Positions 1-13,017 of a DNA stretch of 64,000 bases are shown here, piece by piece. The stretch comes from Callaeas wilsoni (taxonomy: Eukaryota; Chordata; Aves; Passeriformes; Callaeidae): contig VWPU01012716.1 in the NCBI GenBank assembly GCA_013398955.1, forward strand, positions 1 through 64,000, read 5' to 3'. The notes beneath the pieces were generated by a model, which saw only the letters and a list, made by a program, of their open reading frames with translations, was not told where the DNA came from and did not search any database. The position numbers were made by a program, and so were the translations under genes. How positions within the stretch are numbered: position 1 is the first letter of the stretch; each line of letters opens with the position of its first letter.

Positions 1-260
1 TCCCCCCGATCCCCCCGGTCCCCTCGGTCCCTTGTCCCCGCAGCCCCGCGCCGCTCCCGGAGCTGCGGGAGACGCGGCTGTGCAGGGGGGAAAGGCTGGG
101 AAAAAGCAGCTGGAAAAGAGGGGCAGGAGGTCTCTTTCCAAGCCGGGGCATCAGGTGTGTGCGGGGGGCGGCAGCGGCGACACTTTGGGGCTTGGGGGCC
201 GTTTTTTCCCCGTCCTTGCCCGGTGCCAGGCAGCGGTTTCAGACGTTTCTTTCGCAAGGA
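1..260. promoter_or_regulatory. CpG island edge at left end of window
   Basis: I counted about 22 CpG dinucleotides in these 260 bases at roughly 65% GC, an observed/expected ratio near 0.8. The density drops sharply after 260. It may be the downstream flank of a promoter island. A CT-rich tract ending CCCCGCAG at about 43 and a GTGTGT donor-like site at about 154 could bound an untested exon, but the peptide between is not recognised. Confidence 0.5.
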
Positions 261-2099
261 GAAACCCCCCTTAGGCCATGGAAATGCAAAGGAGGGTTTG
301 ATTGGGGTGGGGGAGTCGCAGGAGAGGCCGGGAGCTGTTGCATTGGCTGCCTAAATTCCCCCTCGCCCTCCCACCCCTTTCCCTCTTTATTTATCCTCAA
401 CCTTTCCCTCTTTATTTATCCCCAAGCAAGATATAAACCCACGGGCACCCCCGCGGCTGGAGATGGGGAGCAGCCCTGGAAATGTGGGAATCAGGGCCTG
501 GAGGGTGGCACAGGGGTCCCCGGGATGCGCATCCCAACCACGGGAGGGAAGTTCCTTTTCTCCTAGGCCAGCCCAGCTGTTCCCAAATGTAGCAAATCGA
601 TCGTGCTGCTTTATTGGATTTTAGTTTAATTTTGTTCCGTTCTTCCTTTTGTTTCGTCGTTGTTGTTGTTTTTTTTTGTTTTTTTTTTATTTTGGAAGAG
701 AGGACCAGGTATTTCTTAGTCTGGTCATGCAAGCAGCAAACATCCCATCCCAACCATCGCTGTTTAAAGCCTCCCCTCTATCAGCTCATGGTGATTTGGG
801 TGTTTACAGCAGAAAATCTGTCATTTACCATCCCCCAAATCGTGCCCCCTCCTCACTAATCGTTTCTAATTAAAGCATCAGCTCATCTCAAAGCACACGG
901 GGCTGTGGATTTTTACACTTTGGGAAAATCGGTGCAAAAGCAGGGACTGAGAAATTATATTCTCCTGTGGGTTTTGGTTAATTATTCTCCCCAAATTAGG
1001 GGAAATATAAATTTGTCGGGGGGGGGATCAAGTGTTGCTGTAAGTTCTGTCTGCCTCTCACAGCTTCTTTTTTGGCGGAGCTGTTAAAATTGCTGTTCCC
1101 ACCACGGCATAGGGCACCTGTTTAAATCAGACCGAGCAGGTTCCCGGGCTCCTGGGAGCTTTGGAAAAAGTTCGGTACAGGAAAAGGGAAAGGATCCCTT
1201 GGAGCAGCGATGCTCCCACACTCCATCCGTGATGATGCTGGAGGGAAGGCTCCGTGAGTTTCTTAAAACCAGCAAATAACGCATTTACAGGCTGGGATAA
1301 AAGAGGCTTTGAAAAGAATGGTTTAAAAATAATCAAAGAAGAGGGATTGATTCCCACTGGAATTGACCAGCCAGGTTTCAGGGATGTGCTGGTGGGATTT
1401 ATTGTGCCACAGGAGCCCCACGGGACCTTCTCCAGTGCAGTGCAGCACCGAGCTGCTCAACCCAAAGCAGCTCCTGGGAGCAGCAACAGGCTCTTCCACA
1501 CCCGGGGGGCCAGATTAACAGCAAAAATCAGACGGTTTTCGGGTTTTGCTTCTTTTTTTAATGTTACTGCTGTTCATTTATCGGTTTGTTTAAAAAAAAA
1601 AAATTTAAAAGAGAGATTGGAATGAGCGAAGGAAAGCTGAGGGCATTCCGAAGCAGAATCCATGGGTAAGGGAGGATTAAATGTAACTTGTTCCCTGTCC
1701 TGGGGGAGTCTGGGGTCCGTGTGGAGTCACAGGAGCAGCACGAACAAAATTTCCACTTTTTCCAGCTGACTTGCTCTGCCTTGACCCACTCCACACAGAA
1801 TGGGGAAAAAGAAGCCTTTAATTTTATTTATTTTATTTTTTAATCCGTGCTAAGTGGCCTGATTTGGTCTGAACACAGCCAGTGGGCAGAAATGATTCAG
1901 AAGGGAGAAGGGTTGGATTCAGGGGAGAAAGAAACAGCAATAAAAATTAACACAGGGCTTCCATGATGGGAATCTTAATCTCCTGCAGCCCAGGATGCTG
2001 CTCCTGGGCGAGACGATCCCAGGAGAGGCTCTCCGGGCTGAATTGGAAGTACAGGGAGACCCCTTTGCTGTAGGAGAAACTAACTGGCATCATCTTTCC
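261..2099. other. Unassigned non-coding stretch
   Basis: Contains T- and A-rich runs (about 667-690 and 1589-1602) and the 25-base duplication. Nothing else is recognised. Confidence 0.6.
376..425. repeat. 25-base direct duplication
   Basis: CCTTTCCCTCTTTATTTATC occurs at 376 and again at 401, followed by CTCAA and CCCAA respectively. Confidence 0.85.
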
Positions 2100-2400
2100 T
2101 GCGTGTGAGGCAGCTTGGGATGCGTGTGGGTAAATTCTGTGCCCGGGGAGGGATGGAAGAGGAGTTCCGAGGGAACAACAGGCACCGGCTGGGGTTTGGT
2201 GCGGCGGCATCGCTCTGTGTGTCCCTTGCTCCGCGCTGCTGGGCGCGGTGGGGCTCCTGTCCCCTCCGCTGCGCTCACAGCTCCCGTGTCGCACCCGCAG
2301 TGCGGTGGGTTGGGACCGGCCCCACGAAAAACTGGGCAAGGAGGGGAGCTGCAATCACTAATGGCAGAGCGAGAGGCGTTCCTGGAGGCGCCGGGTCTTT
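2100..2400. promoter_or_regulatory. Short CpG island
   Basis: About 25 CpGs in 300 bases at roughly 60% GC (observed/expected near 0.9), with clusters such as GCGGCGGC and GGGCGCGG. No conserved coding frame is seen. It may be a regulatory island or unmethylated GC-rich DNA. Confidence 0.4.
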
Positions 2401-4202
2401 GGAAGGGGGTGTGGAGGATGTGGGATGTGCGTGGAGATACTGCCCTGCCTGCGGACAGCAGCTCCATCAGCTTCCTCATCCGCGGAGGATAAACCCGGCA
2501 AAGCTGTGATGTCCTGCAGGATCCCCTTTCCACGAGAGCTGGGGAAAGGGCTCTGACAGCTCTTCCCATCTGCGTTTTTTGCAGTTCAGGAAATGTCAGA
2601 GCGCGGGAGCGGGGTGGGAGGGAGCCCTGCCAACACCGGTGGCATCACTCCAGCAGTGCTCAGGTGCAACACCTGAGCCTGTCCCTATTCCGTGGCATCA
2701 CCACAGCAGAGCAGGGCCGGGATGAACTCCTGCCTTCTGCTCTGGTCCGGGTCTCTCCTGGGATCTGTTCCCCTCAACGTGGGTGGAACAGCCCCCATTT
2801 TAGAGTGAGTGAAAGCCAGGCCGGGTTCTGGCTCCCGTGAGAAACCCAATCCTCGTCTGCTGCGAATCCTGCAGAGCCAAACCGAGCCCTGGCAGGCTTG
2901 GGAAGGCAAAGCTTGGTTTGGCAGAGAGCGAGGGATGATCATCCCTCGTCAGCCAGGAGGGAGGCAGAGCCCTGGGAGGTCACCTGAGGGACAGCCCGAG
3001 CCGTGCTGGCACCGGGGCTCCTAAAGCAGGCTGAGAGCTCGCAGGTATGAATTGCATCTCCCCACTCCTCTGCTCGATTGGCCGGGCTGAGGAGCTGGAA
3101 TTCATCTTCATCTCCTCCCCTCCTGCAGCAGGTTGTGGTGAGATGTTAAAATCCATCCGTGTGGCAGTGCGACCCCTCTTCATCCATCCCTCTGCATCCA
3201 TCCCTCTCCATCCATCCCTCTTCATCCATCCCTCTGTATCCATCCCTCTGCATCCATCCCTCTCCATCCATCCCTCTTCATCCATCCCTCTGTATCCATC
3301 CTTCTTCATCCATCCCTCTCCCACCCCTGTCCCAAGCCTTGGAATTGCCTTTGTGCACCTGTATCTGTGTCACAGCAGTACCTGACCCAGCCCTGTTTTT
3401 CCAGGCAGAGACCTATCACAGAATGACAGTTCAGGCCTCTCTCAGATACCGGCTCTCCCCCCAGTTTGGATTTTCTGGATGTGGGATGGGTGGCTGGCAC
3501 CCGAGCAGCAGTGGAGTAGAGGGAAAAGGGCCAAAGGGATCTTTCTGTGTAGGTGTAAGTGGTAAAAACCAGGAAGAGGGACATTCCTCTGCCCATTCCA
3601 TGCAGAGGATGCTGTGTGCAAAGGGGAAGGGAAATCATTTCCCATCTCCATCTTTTTGGTGGGGCTGAAGAAGCAAACTCTGATGGTGATTTGTGTTGTT
3701 CCTGGCATAGTCCAGGTGCGGAGGAGCTGTTCTGGTGACATTAAATGACCGGACCAAGATCATATCAGGAGGTGTTTTCTCAGCAGGAACTGAAAAATTT
3801 GTGAGGTCTTAGCAAGAAGTCTCAGTTTGAAACATGGGGAGGGCTGGGACTTTCCCAGAGAGCCCGGTGTGTGCTAAAGAAAATCCCAAATCCCTCATCT
3901 ACTCACATTTCAGACTCATTTTGTTAAATTGTGTTATTCTGCTACGTATCAATCGATTTTTTTCCCTTTCCATTTTAAGAAGACTTTATTAGATAAATTA
4001 ACCCCAAAACCAGCAACTCGGTATTCAAAGCATTGGCTGAAGGAATTGCAGCCAATAAAAAACCTTTTCTCACTAAGATGAGGAAAAATGAATGCTTTTT
4101 CTCCCCAGCTGTTTCCAGGTAACCCTGGAGGTGAAACCTGCCCTTTGCAGACATCTGAACACCTCTAAGAATTCTCACTGGAAAAGTTTTGAGCACTTAG
4201 AA
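2401..4202. other. Unassigned non-coding stretch around the minisatellite
   Basis: GC-moderate DNA with no recognised gene or mobile element apart from the minisatellite. Confidence 0.55.
3179..3322. repeat. Minisatellite, 14-base unit CATCCATCCCTCTN
   Basis: About ten tandem units. The variable positions cycle as GCAT, CCAT, TCAT, GTAT and then repeat, giving a higher-order period of four units (56 bases). Open frames here in both directions are an artefact of the repeat. Confidence 0.92.
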
Positions 4203-4282
4203 GAGTTTGGGTTGGAAGGAACCTTTTAAAGGTCATCTAGTCCTGAAATGAGCAGGGACCTCTTCAACCAGGCTAGCTGGAA
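4203..4282 (-). mobile_element. CR1 3'-end fragment
   Basis: Contains GTTTGGGTTGGAAGGAACC followed by a GAGCAGGGACC segment, the reverse complement of the avian CR1 3' region. It is short and diverged. Confidence 0.75.
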
Positions 4283-4559
4283 CTGAGGGATGGGAATTGC
4301 CTTGCTTTCTGTTGGCCAAAAAAAGACTATTTTACCGTTGCTTCTAAAATGTTCGGGCTGGAGGAGCTTTGATTTTTAGTGGGAGTCTGTTGTGTCTCCT
4401 AGAAAAGAAAGCCGAGGACTGCTGATTGCAGGAGGGGAAATCAGGCTGACTCACCCGTGTCTCCATCCCAAACCTGCGGGATCCCTTTCCTGCTTGCATC
4501 CCGCTTCCTCCCAACTCAGCTCCAGTCCCTGCACCAATTCCTGCATCGCTGGTGCTCAG

Positions 4560-5040
4560 CGTGGGCGCAAAGCAGCAGGAGAAGGAGATTATTCCGTGTT
4601 AGACCTCACGAGGAGCAAATATTTTTCCTCGGCACGCTCTGGAGCGCAGGAAAATCCCAACGGGACGAGCAGGGGTTGGTGCTGGGCTTTGCCCTTGCTC
4701 AGCGTTCCTCGAGTGCACGAATCAAAGAGCCCGGCCGCATTTCAAAGGGCTTTATTGGGCATAATGACAGCACTTAACAGGCGTTGCACAAGGGTGTGCG
4801 GGGGCAATCCTGCGGGCACTGAGTCAGGATGCTCCTTTGGGGCTGCACGGCCGAGCTGTTCCCGGCCTGGGGAGCGCACCTGGCTGTGCCAGCCTCGTCC
4901 CCGGGGCTGGACCGGTCCCAGCGACAGCCGCGGTGAAATTCCCTTCCCGCAGCAGGACCGGACTCCTGCTCGTGCCCTGGCTCCCAAAGAAAACCCTGCG
5001 GGGATGAAGAGTGTGGCTGGAAAGAGGCGGGGAGGAGCGT
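4560..5040. promoter_or_regulatory. CpG island
   Basis: About 33 CpGs in 480 bases at roughly 58% GC (observed/expected near 0.8). Open frames run across it on both strands, as expected in GC-rich DNA, and none is recognised. A reverse-strand AATAAA lies at its left part (about 4751-4756). Confidence 0.45.
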
Positions 5041-8000
5041 GAGGGTGGTCTGGAGGTCCTGGCTGGGAAGGAGAAGGTTCCAAAGGGGCACCCACTGACT
5101 TCTGGTGATGCTGAGCTTGGTGACTTCTGCCCAGTCAGGTGGTGGCTGGCACTGGGGTTGAACTCACTGAAACCTGGGGGAAAGGAAGGGGAAATGGCAG
5201 GAGGAGAAGCACTGGCCAGAGCATACAGGTCTTGTCCACGTGCTCAGCCAAGCCTGGAAGGGGCCCAGCCCCAAGGCTGCAGCAGGAGTGTCCCCAGCCT
5301 GGAGGGTCTCTCTAAACCCATCTCTGCTTTGCTGGCACCACCAAGAGACAAAGCCCAGAGCCAGGACAGTTCAGCAGGGCTGAACTGAAAGGGGAGGAAT
5401 ATTCAGGCAGCAGCCTTCCCCTGGTGTATCCATCAGGGCTTTGCTGGATCAGGCCTAGGGTTGGTCTTGCAGAAAAGCCACTCCTGAAACTGGCCATGCC
5501 AACTGTTTCCATCTGTCCCGTGCCATTCATAATGCTCTTTTCCCCTTCTGTCCCTTTAAAAGTGCAAGGATTTAAGTCCTATTGTCATTTCAGCACAACC
5601 TGTAAAAATCCATCAGTTCCTAAGTTCACTCCAAATTCTACTGGAACTAGCAAAAAACTCGGGGAGGGAGGGAGGGAGAACTGATACATTAACTGCCTTG
5701 TTCTGAACTCCTAACATAGGGCACGGCTTTTAAAAGCAGCCTGGAAGCCAGGGGAGAGCGCTCTGCATCACAAAGGTGTTGTTTGTCCCTCTTCCTGGTT
5801 TGTCACCCGCATATTCACAGTCCCCTTCCCGTTCGGGTGTTGCTGCTACCCAGAGAGAGCTTTGCATTTGTAGAGACTGGGCCATCAAAGGAGTTCGAGG
5901 TGCCTTTGGTCTCCTCCTCAGCGCAGTTTCTGTCCCGGTGTTAAGCCAGCCGGTCGTGCTTGCATGGATACAGTGAGGATTATTAGCAGGGATGCCGCTG
6001 CTCTTTCCCGAGGTGGATATTCCTCGGCGCTCTCGGTGTGAAATGCTTTTCTCCTGTTGCGCCTTTGCACTCTCCAGTTTCACCAGCAAGGTCGCATCAG
6101 AGCACGTGGGTTGGTTCCCTTCTCTCATCACCCACCCTGCAAGGGATTCCAGGTATCTGGGATGGTCATTTCTCCTCTCCCAGGGGGTTCTGCAGGCTCA
6201 AAGTGTGTTGCAGAAGGCTCAGAGAGTGCCTCAGCTGTTCCTCGAGCTCAGGACATGGCAGACCCTCACATTCCCAGCCTGGCCTCCTGTCCATCACGTC
6301 TGGGAGCTCTCCTGGTTGCCAGGCACCATTCCCAGCGTTCCTAGTTTAAACATGCCTCCCTGGAATGACATCTAGCCCACAAATGGAGATGCCCAGGTTC
6401 CCATCAGGAGCCCATGCACAGGTTCTGCTGCGGGGTGAGATGCTTGGTGACATCCTGGTCGTCCTCAGAGGCCTGGCAGGGATTGTACCCAAACCACTGG
6501 TGACCTGCTCCTTTCTTGGCAGCAGCTGGAGACCAGTCAGGAAAATCCCAGAGCACCTCAGCATCACTCCATGTCCATCTGCAGGCAGCTGAGCAAAGCC
6601 TGGGGGTGGAATTCACTTCACCCACCACACGTCCGCAATTTCGGTGTCTCCATCCAAGCCAGGGGCTCTTGGCTCCTTTCTTTGAGGAGAACTGGGCACT
6701 TTCTTCTGCTGCAACTCACCTCTCGGGTGTTTGGTGGAGGCTGACTGGTGAAATCCTCTGTGCCACTGGAGGAGTTGAGGAGACCAGCTCAGAGCAATCT
6801 CCACCAATGTCATCCAGGTTTAGCCAGCTTATTCCCAACACAAGGAATCCCCTTGGAGAGTTTGCACATTTGCCTGTTTCCCAGCTGTTAAAATCCATAA
6901 TTCCCACTGCCAGGCATAATTTCACATGGCTCAAACCAAGTCATGGACTTTTTATCCATCATTTCCCTGTATTTCATAATCTCTTTAGCGCTCATTGGTG
7001 CATTGGAATGGGTGCAGGAATATTCATGACATCCAGGCTGGTACTAAAATCCTCTAGACCACCTCTCTCCTCAGGAAATTCGTATTTTGTCCTGTCTCAG
7101 CCCAGCTGCTGAAAGCCTCAGCAGTTTGAGGGTTTTGCAGCTTCCTCTGTAACATATTTAATCCTGCCTTTAATCCAGGGCGCTCCAGAGAACAAATACA
7201 TCTTCCTCACGCTCTTAGACACATCCAGAGTCTCCCACCATCCCCCAACCACACCCACAAGTCATTACCTCCAGATTGTGACAGAACTTTATCTCAAAGC
7301 TTCTAAAAGAGAGATCTGAAGTGGTTTCCCTGTGGCCCTGTCCTGACAGTTATCTTGGCAGAGGGACACAGCCACAGATCCTTCTGCATTTCAAGAATTC
7401 CTCTGGCTTTGTTTTGCTTTCAGTTCTCTGAAATCAAACTCTTTCCCCCTTTCCTATTTTCCTCTAAATTTCACTTCCCAGCTTTGTATTTCCTCTACAC
7501 CTCTGCTGGGAGACGCAGCTTTATGGCAAAAGTTACGCACGCCCAGCTTTCCTGGGAAGTCACCAGAATCCAACGGCATTCGCGCCGCGGGAGATGGAGC
7601 AGGGAGAAAAGGCAGAGCCCATCTCTGCTGCGGCTGAGCCTGTGAGACAAATCCAAACTGCGCTGGGCAGAGCAGGAGCTCCCTGTGCTTCCAGAGGGAT
7701 GCACCTTGTCTAATAGAGATATTCCCGAGGGCTGGGAAGGCGGGAATGAAGCTCCTTGAACGGTTGCCAAGCCTTCCATTCAGTTTGTCCCTCTGCCCCC
7801 GCAAGGACAACAATGGAGCCTGTTGCTAGACAGTGTTGTGTGGCACGACACAAAACAGCTCTAAATCCTCGGCAGGCTGAGGGACACACTTAAGGGAGAA
7901 TTCCCAGTTTTTCCTGGGCCTGCTGTAACTGGGAAAAAATGGGACAGTCTGGACAGGTAGGACTTCATCCAAAACCCAGTGAATGTCAGGGAAATACCAC

Positions 8001-8174
8001 TGGGAATCAGACAAGATTTGTAGAATTTACTGGAAGACCCACAGCTCCTCCAGAGACACAAAAATCTGGTTAATGCTGGTTTTTTGGGAGATGCACGTTT
8101 GGTTTCTATCCCTCCTGGAGGGAGAATCTTCCTGAACATTTTACAGTGAAACTTCCTTTAGAGTTAGTGGTGAG
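5041..8174. other. Unassigned non-coding stretch
   Basis: No CR1, no recognised exon and no clear motif cluster. Open frames here are short and overlap one another on both strands. Confidence 0.6.
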
Positions 8175-8325
8175 AGATGAGATGCAGCTCACCTGACATC
8201 TGCCATACTTTGGGATGAGGTGAATCCCATCCCAGCCGTGCCAGTTTCCTGACCATTGCCTGGAAGAGGATCCTGGATGACTGGGACAAAGATACCTCCC
8301 TTTAGACAGGTCAGTTTTGGCCTTG
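8175..8325 (+). repeat. Old dispersed repeat, family X copy 1 (weak)
   Basis: Shares the end segment CCTCCCTTTAGACAGGT with the copy at 15155, and a CCATTGCCTGGAAGAGGATC segment in the expected place. Strongly diverged. Confidence 0.35.
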
Positions 8326-8725
8326 AGCACACTCCTAAGCATTTTATGCCACTCCTGGGCATTTTATGATTTACACAGACATGTGGAGTGCTGAAAGAGG
8401 ATATTTCCATTAGAGGACCCTTCTATGTGAATCTTTAGTGACCAGCTTGCCTTTAAAAACCCTTCCTTTGAAGTCCTGGTGTTGCTTTCCACAGGTGTAG
8501 AAGAATTGAGCAAAAATCCTGTATCTCAGAAGGGCATTTGGAGGGGATTCTTGTGAAGTTTCAAGTTCTTTCACGTTCTTGGAACAGCCATTGAGATGAA
8601 TTTGATGTGGAATGAGTTGTCTTAGTGATCCAGACTGGGAGAGCTGGGCACCACATGGATCCCATGGATTTGGGATGCTGAAGAGGATCCTGCAGGCTCT
8701 AAGGACAGATAGTGTCCTTCTGTGG

Positions 8726-8832
8726 ATCATAGAACCATTGAATCCCAGAATGGCTGCGCATTGGAAGGGACTCTAGAGCCCATCCATTTCCACCCCGTGC
8801 CGTGGGCAGGGACACCTTCCACTATCCCAGGT
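8726..8832 (-). mobile_element. CR1 3'-end fragment
   Basis: Starts ATCATAGAACC and runs through TTGGAAGGGACTC to GGGACACCTTCCACTATCCC, typical reversed CR1 tail. Confidence 0.85.
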
Positions 8833-11800
8833 GCCTATCCATCAGAGCCCTATCCATCCCTTGGATATATTCTATTGTTTTCCTACAGCGAAGGATTCGG
8901 GGACTGGGAAGCTCAGCCCAGCCTATCCCCTTCCCCAGCTGGCTGGAACAACGTGTGCAGATTTTTTAAATCTGTAGAGAAAGGAGCTGGCAGCCTGATC
9001 TCCAGGCCCTGCTGCAGCATTAGCAGGGCTGCGGCTGGGTCACCCCTGGAAGGGTTTGCTGCTGGAAGTGCTCAGACAAAACAGGAGGCTGAGTGGGGAA
9101 GGACAGGAGGGAAGTGCAGGGCTGCTTAGACACATAATTCTTGCTTCATGCCTCGGACTTATTGATGGCATTGCTGCAGGGTGATCAATTAGCTGATTGT
9201 ATTGGGCTGCCCCTTGTCAGTGGGTCGCAGTGACTGGTCCATGGATACCCTCAGCTCATTCTGAGTGCGAGGAAAAGTGGATTAGCTGCGTTGCTTTTTC
9301 TGAGCACAGACTCTAAGCAGCACAGATTTAGCTGTCTAACTCTCAGGCACCTTGGGTTAACCGAGATTCATCCCGCTGTGGGTTTGCAAAAATAGGTGTA
9401 ACAGCTTCTGCCGCCATTAAATCCAGAAATCACCTCATCCATCCTCACGTGCTCCAGGCTGGATTAAATCTGCCTAAATCAGAATTGTGAAGAAGTCATG
9501 GATATAAGCAGTAGTTAGCACTGAGTCACTGCTAACAGGAATATCATCTGGAGAAGGAAGGAGCTTACTGGATCACTGCCTTTTCCTAGCAGGATGGGTC
9601 ATGGATATTAGTGGATTGATTGCAAAACCTCAAAGTCACTTGCAACAGAGGACTGAGGGCACAGTGGGAACTGGGTTTTGCCTGGGAGAGTACATGGCCC
9701 AGACAGATGGGGCAAACAACCCAGTTGAAAGAGAATAGATAAGACACATTAGCAGAAGATTGGGGATCAGACAGGGAAATGCTAATTCAGTGGCCACTGA
9801 AACCCTTGGTGTAAGTTGCCCACAGGCATATGGGAAGTCTGTGATCCAAAGGAGCATTGAGTCCGTTTGTCCTGCTGACTCAGTGTGTAGTCTCGGTCTC
9901 CAGGTGCATGAAAGGGTCAAGCTCAGCCTAACACAAGGCAGGGTGTTCCCAGCACAGCTTCCTAACAGCTCCACTAAAATTGCAATTGTCCTGTTGACCA
10001 GAAGAGTGTCCAAATTCTGACAGAGAAACTAATTCAGGATTTGTATAAACTGGTTTGAATTTACAGCCACGGATACCTTGGTGGTATCACTGCCAGCAGC
10101 AGTGAGAGTGGAGGTGCTCCCGTTGCCCCTGACACTGGGACTCAGAATAAATTGGGGAATTCTGCCCCACAGATAGGCTCCAGAAACAGGGGAAACCAGA
10201 CTCTTGTTGGATTCTTGCAAGAGCCCAGTTTTGGCAAGCTCTGGTACCAGAAGGGCAGGGGAACATGCAAAATCTTGACTATCTAATGAACTGCAGACTG
10301 TGATTAACCAGGGGGAAAAGATAATTCAGGAGCTAAAACACATCCTTGGGACAGGGGACCTCTGGCCATATTTCTTCTCTGCCTTTCACAAGCCTAAACA
10401 AACAGTGTGGGAACCTGGACAGAGGAGAATCAGAAAGGTGGAAAATGAGAGTTTCTTACAATCTCTGGCAGAGAGAGATGCCCACATCCCATTCCAAGGG
10501 ACAGTGTGGGGTCACTGAGCAGAGTCAGGAGGAGAAGCTGGGCCAGCATTACCTTTGACTCACTGTTTAAAAAAATAACACAGTTTTTGGGTGAGGATAA
10601 GAGCCAGGGCAGCTGGACACGCGTGAGTCAGCGTGGCAGAGACCACGAGAGCGGTTTAGGATTTGCTCTCTCTGTTGCAGAGCTGTGACGCACAGCAGCC
10701 CTGCCGAGCTGGGCTCATCACCCTCCACCCCAGAGCTGCACATCCCATCTGAGGGAGTCATCCAAGCTCCCTTTGCAGTCCATGAATGAGGACTGACACT
10801 TCCTGGCTGTGACTCAGCAGCCCTATCCATGTCAATCTCGGGAGGAAAGGATCTCTCTCTGCTGGGGATCGACAGAACCAAGATGACCGGTTGGGAGCCT
10901 GACTCCTGCATGAGCAAGTTTAGGTCAGATGATTTAATTCCATCGTGCCCAAATCCTTAAGCTCATCCTGCCCTCAGTTCCCAGGGATAAGGAATTCATA
11001 TTTCTGCGAAGGTCTCTCCTTTTTGGGTTCTGTGGTGTTTCAGTGCAAAAGCTGATTCAAGAAAAGTGCCCTTGCAGGACCACCAATTGTCAAAGATTTC
11101 ATTTGGACTGATTTTTTGTAACCAACAGTGAGCTGCCAAGTGGAGGCACGAGACCACCCTCAAAACCAGTCATGGTTCTGATTCTGAAATCCCTGCAGCA
11201 GGACTCATCAACTTCTATTGTCTTCTGAGCTTCACGTTTTCATGGCTCTGCTGACCTTGCTGATAAGATCTGTACAGATTTATTCATACGCTTGTGCTGT
11301 CTGGTCCTCGAATTCCCAGACTGTTTCTGTTACTGTGAATGAGGAAGAGCTGGGTTTATCTTAAATTTCCTTGATCTTAGAGATGTCAGGAAAGGTGCCT
11401 GGGATTTTCTTTGATGCCAGAAGAATACAGTGGCATCAATATAATGGAAGGGTGAGGGAAGTGATGTGAACTCTAAACTGACTAAACTTCAGGTCTCTGC
11501 ACAGATTTTGCTATTAAAACAGTCTGGGTGCTAAGTTAGGCATGAACTTAGCCTTGGGCACGACTGTGCTAAGTTAGACTTTATTATTAATCTTAGGAAA
11601 GAATAGATGGAAACACCTCAGGTGTAATTTGTGTAATTTCCAGCCGTGTTGGCCCCTTTTTCTGTGAAATTCAGGCCTTTCCAAAGTGTTTTTATGCAGA
11701 CCTGTAATTGTGCAAAGGAGCTGATGTCCTTCAGGCCCCAGAGGGGGACCCAGGCTGGGGGCAAGGAAGGGCTCATGGCAGAGCTCTCAGATCCACTGCT

Positions 11801-12140
11801 GCTCTAATCCATCTCTCAGGACCAGTTTCTACACGATCCAAGGCTTAAGCAATCCTGCTGCCTGTTTGTCCCCGCAATGACATTTAAACCTCTTGGCCCA
11901 ATGAGCTTCATTTGGCCGAGAATCTGAAAAATATTAGATATTCACAAATCTCACGAAAATGGGCAGTTAAATGGGGTAGAAATGTGTCCTGGCAGGGACT
12001 GGTGTGAGCATGTGTGTGTGTGTGCATCCATGTTCCCTGGACATCCTAAATCCGGACAGAGGACTCAGTGCTCACCAGTTTCAGTGCCCACAGGAAAACT
12101 CCTTGTTCTGTTTTTTGTTTTCTTCAATTCTTCTTCTGTT
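8833..12140. other. Unassigned non-coding stretch
   Basis: Nothing recognised. CCTAACAC and AAGTTGCCCAC segments around 9.8-9.95 kb are faintly repeat-like but unassignable. Confidence 0.55.
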
Positions 12141-12555
12141 TCACAGAATTACAGAGCACAGAATGGGTTGGATTGGAAGGGACCTTTGAGGTCACCCAGT
12201 TCCCACCCCCTGGGATGGGCAGGGATGTTATTTGCTGCTTCAAGTGTCTCAGGGCCCCATCCAACCTGGCCTTGGACACTTCCAGGGATGAGGGATCCAC
12301 AGGCTGATCCAGTGCTTCACCACGCTCTGAGTAAAGAACTTCCTCCTAACATCTAATTTAAATCTCTCCTCATTTAGTTAAAACTTGTCTTCTCCCTGTC
12401 TGCCCATGTAAAAAATCCCTCTCCATCTTTTTTTATAACCTCCCTTTAATTACTGGAAGGCCACAATGAAGTCTGCCCAGTTCTCCAGGCTGAACAATCC
12501 TGGCTCACTCATCCTGTCTTTGTAGGATGGTTTCTCCAGCCCTCTGATCATCAGG
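12141..12555 (-). mobile_element. CR1 fragment, about 415 bases
   Basis: A reversed CR1 reading from the TCACAGAATTACAGAG tail through GGATTGGAAGGGACC, TCCAACCTGGCCTTGGACAC, AACTTCCTCCTAACATC and CTCCAGGCTGAACAATCC to CTCCAGCCCTCTGATC. Several small gaps show age. Confidence 0.9.
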
Positions 12556-13017
12556 GGGTTTATTCCCCCTTTTCTTCCTTCTCATTCTGAGATGTGATTT
12601 ATGGGAGGAGTGGGCCATGCCATGAATCTCCTCATTGCTTTGTGTGGCTGAGGAAGGGATGAAGTGGAGGAACTTTCTCATTAGATTTAAGGAGGAGGAA
12701 GGGCTCCAATGCTTTGGAGGTCCGTGGTTCCCAGTCACAGCTGCGTGTCACCCGCTTCCCTGGTGGATTGGTGCTGGCAGCTCCCAGTGTCGTGTCCTAG
12801 AAAAGTCCAGTGAGCAGCTTGTGTGAGGATTCTTTGGAGATGACAAGAGTTTATCATGAAGGAAGCTCGTTAAATACATATATAACACTTATGCCTATAT
12901 ATGCGTGCATAGATAGGTAGATCACGTATCCCTTTCCTCAGCTTTGGCTTCTGCTCCAAGGACAGTTGAAACTCGTAGGAAATCTTCCTTTGACTGTAAC
13001 AGACTTTGGGACAACCT

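Noticed and set aside
32..274. Open frame at the left CpG-rich edge as a protein-coding exon
   Set aside because: The peptide is low in recognisable features and GC-rich DNA favours open frames; only splice-like ends support it.
3047..3668. Open frames over the minisatellite
   Set aside because: The serine/proline/histidine repeats are just translation of the 14-base tandem repeat.
4392..5042. 216-codon open frame
   Set aside because: It lies in a CpG island with equally open frames on the other strand, has no recognisable domain and no splice or promoter support.
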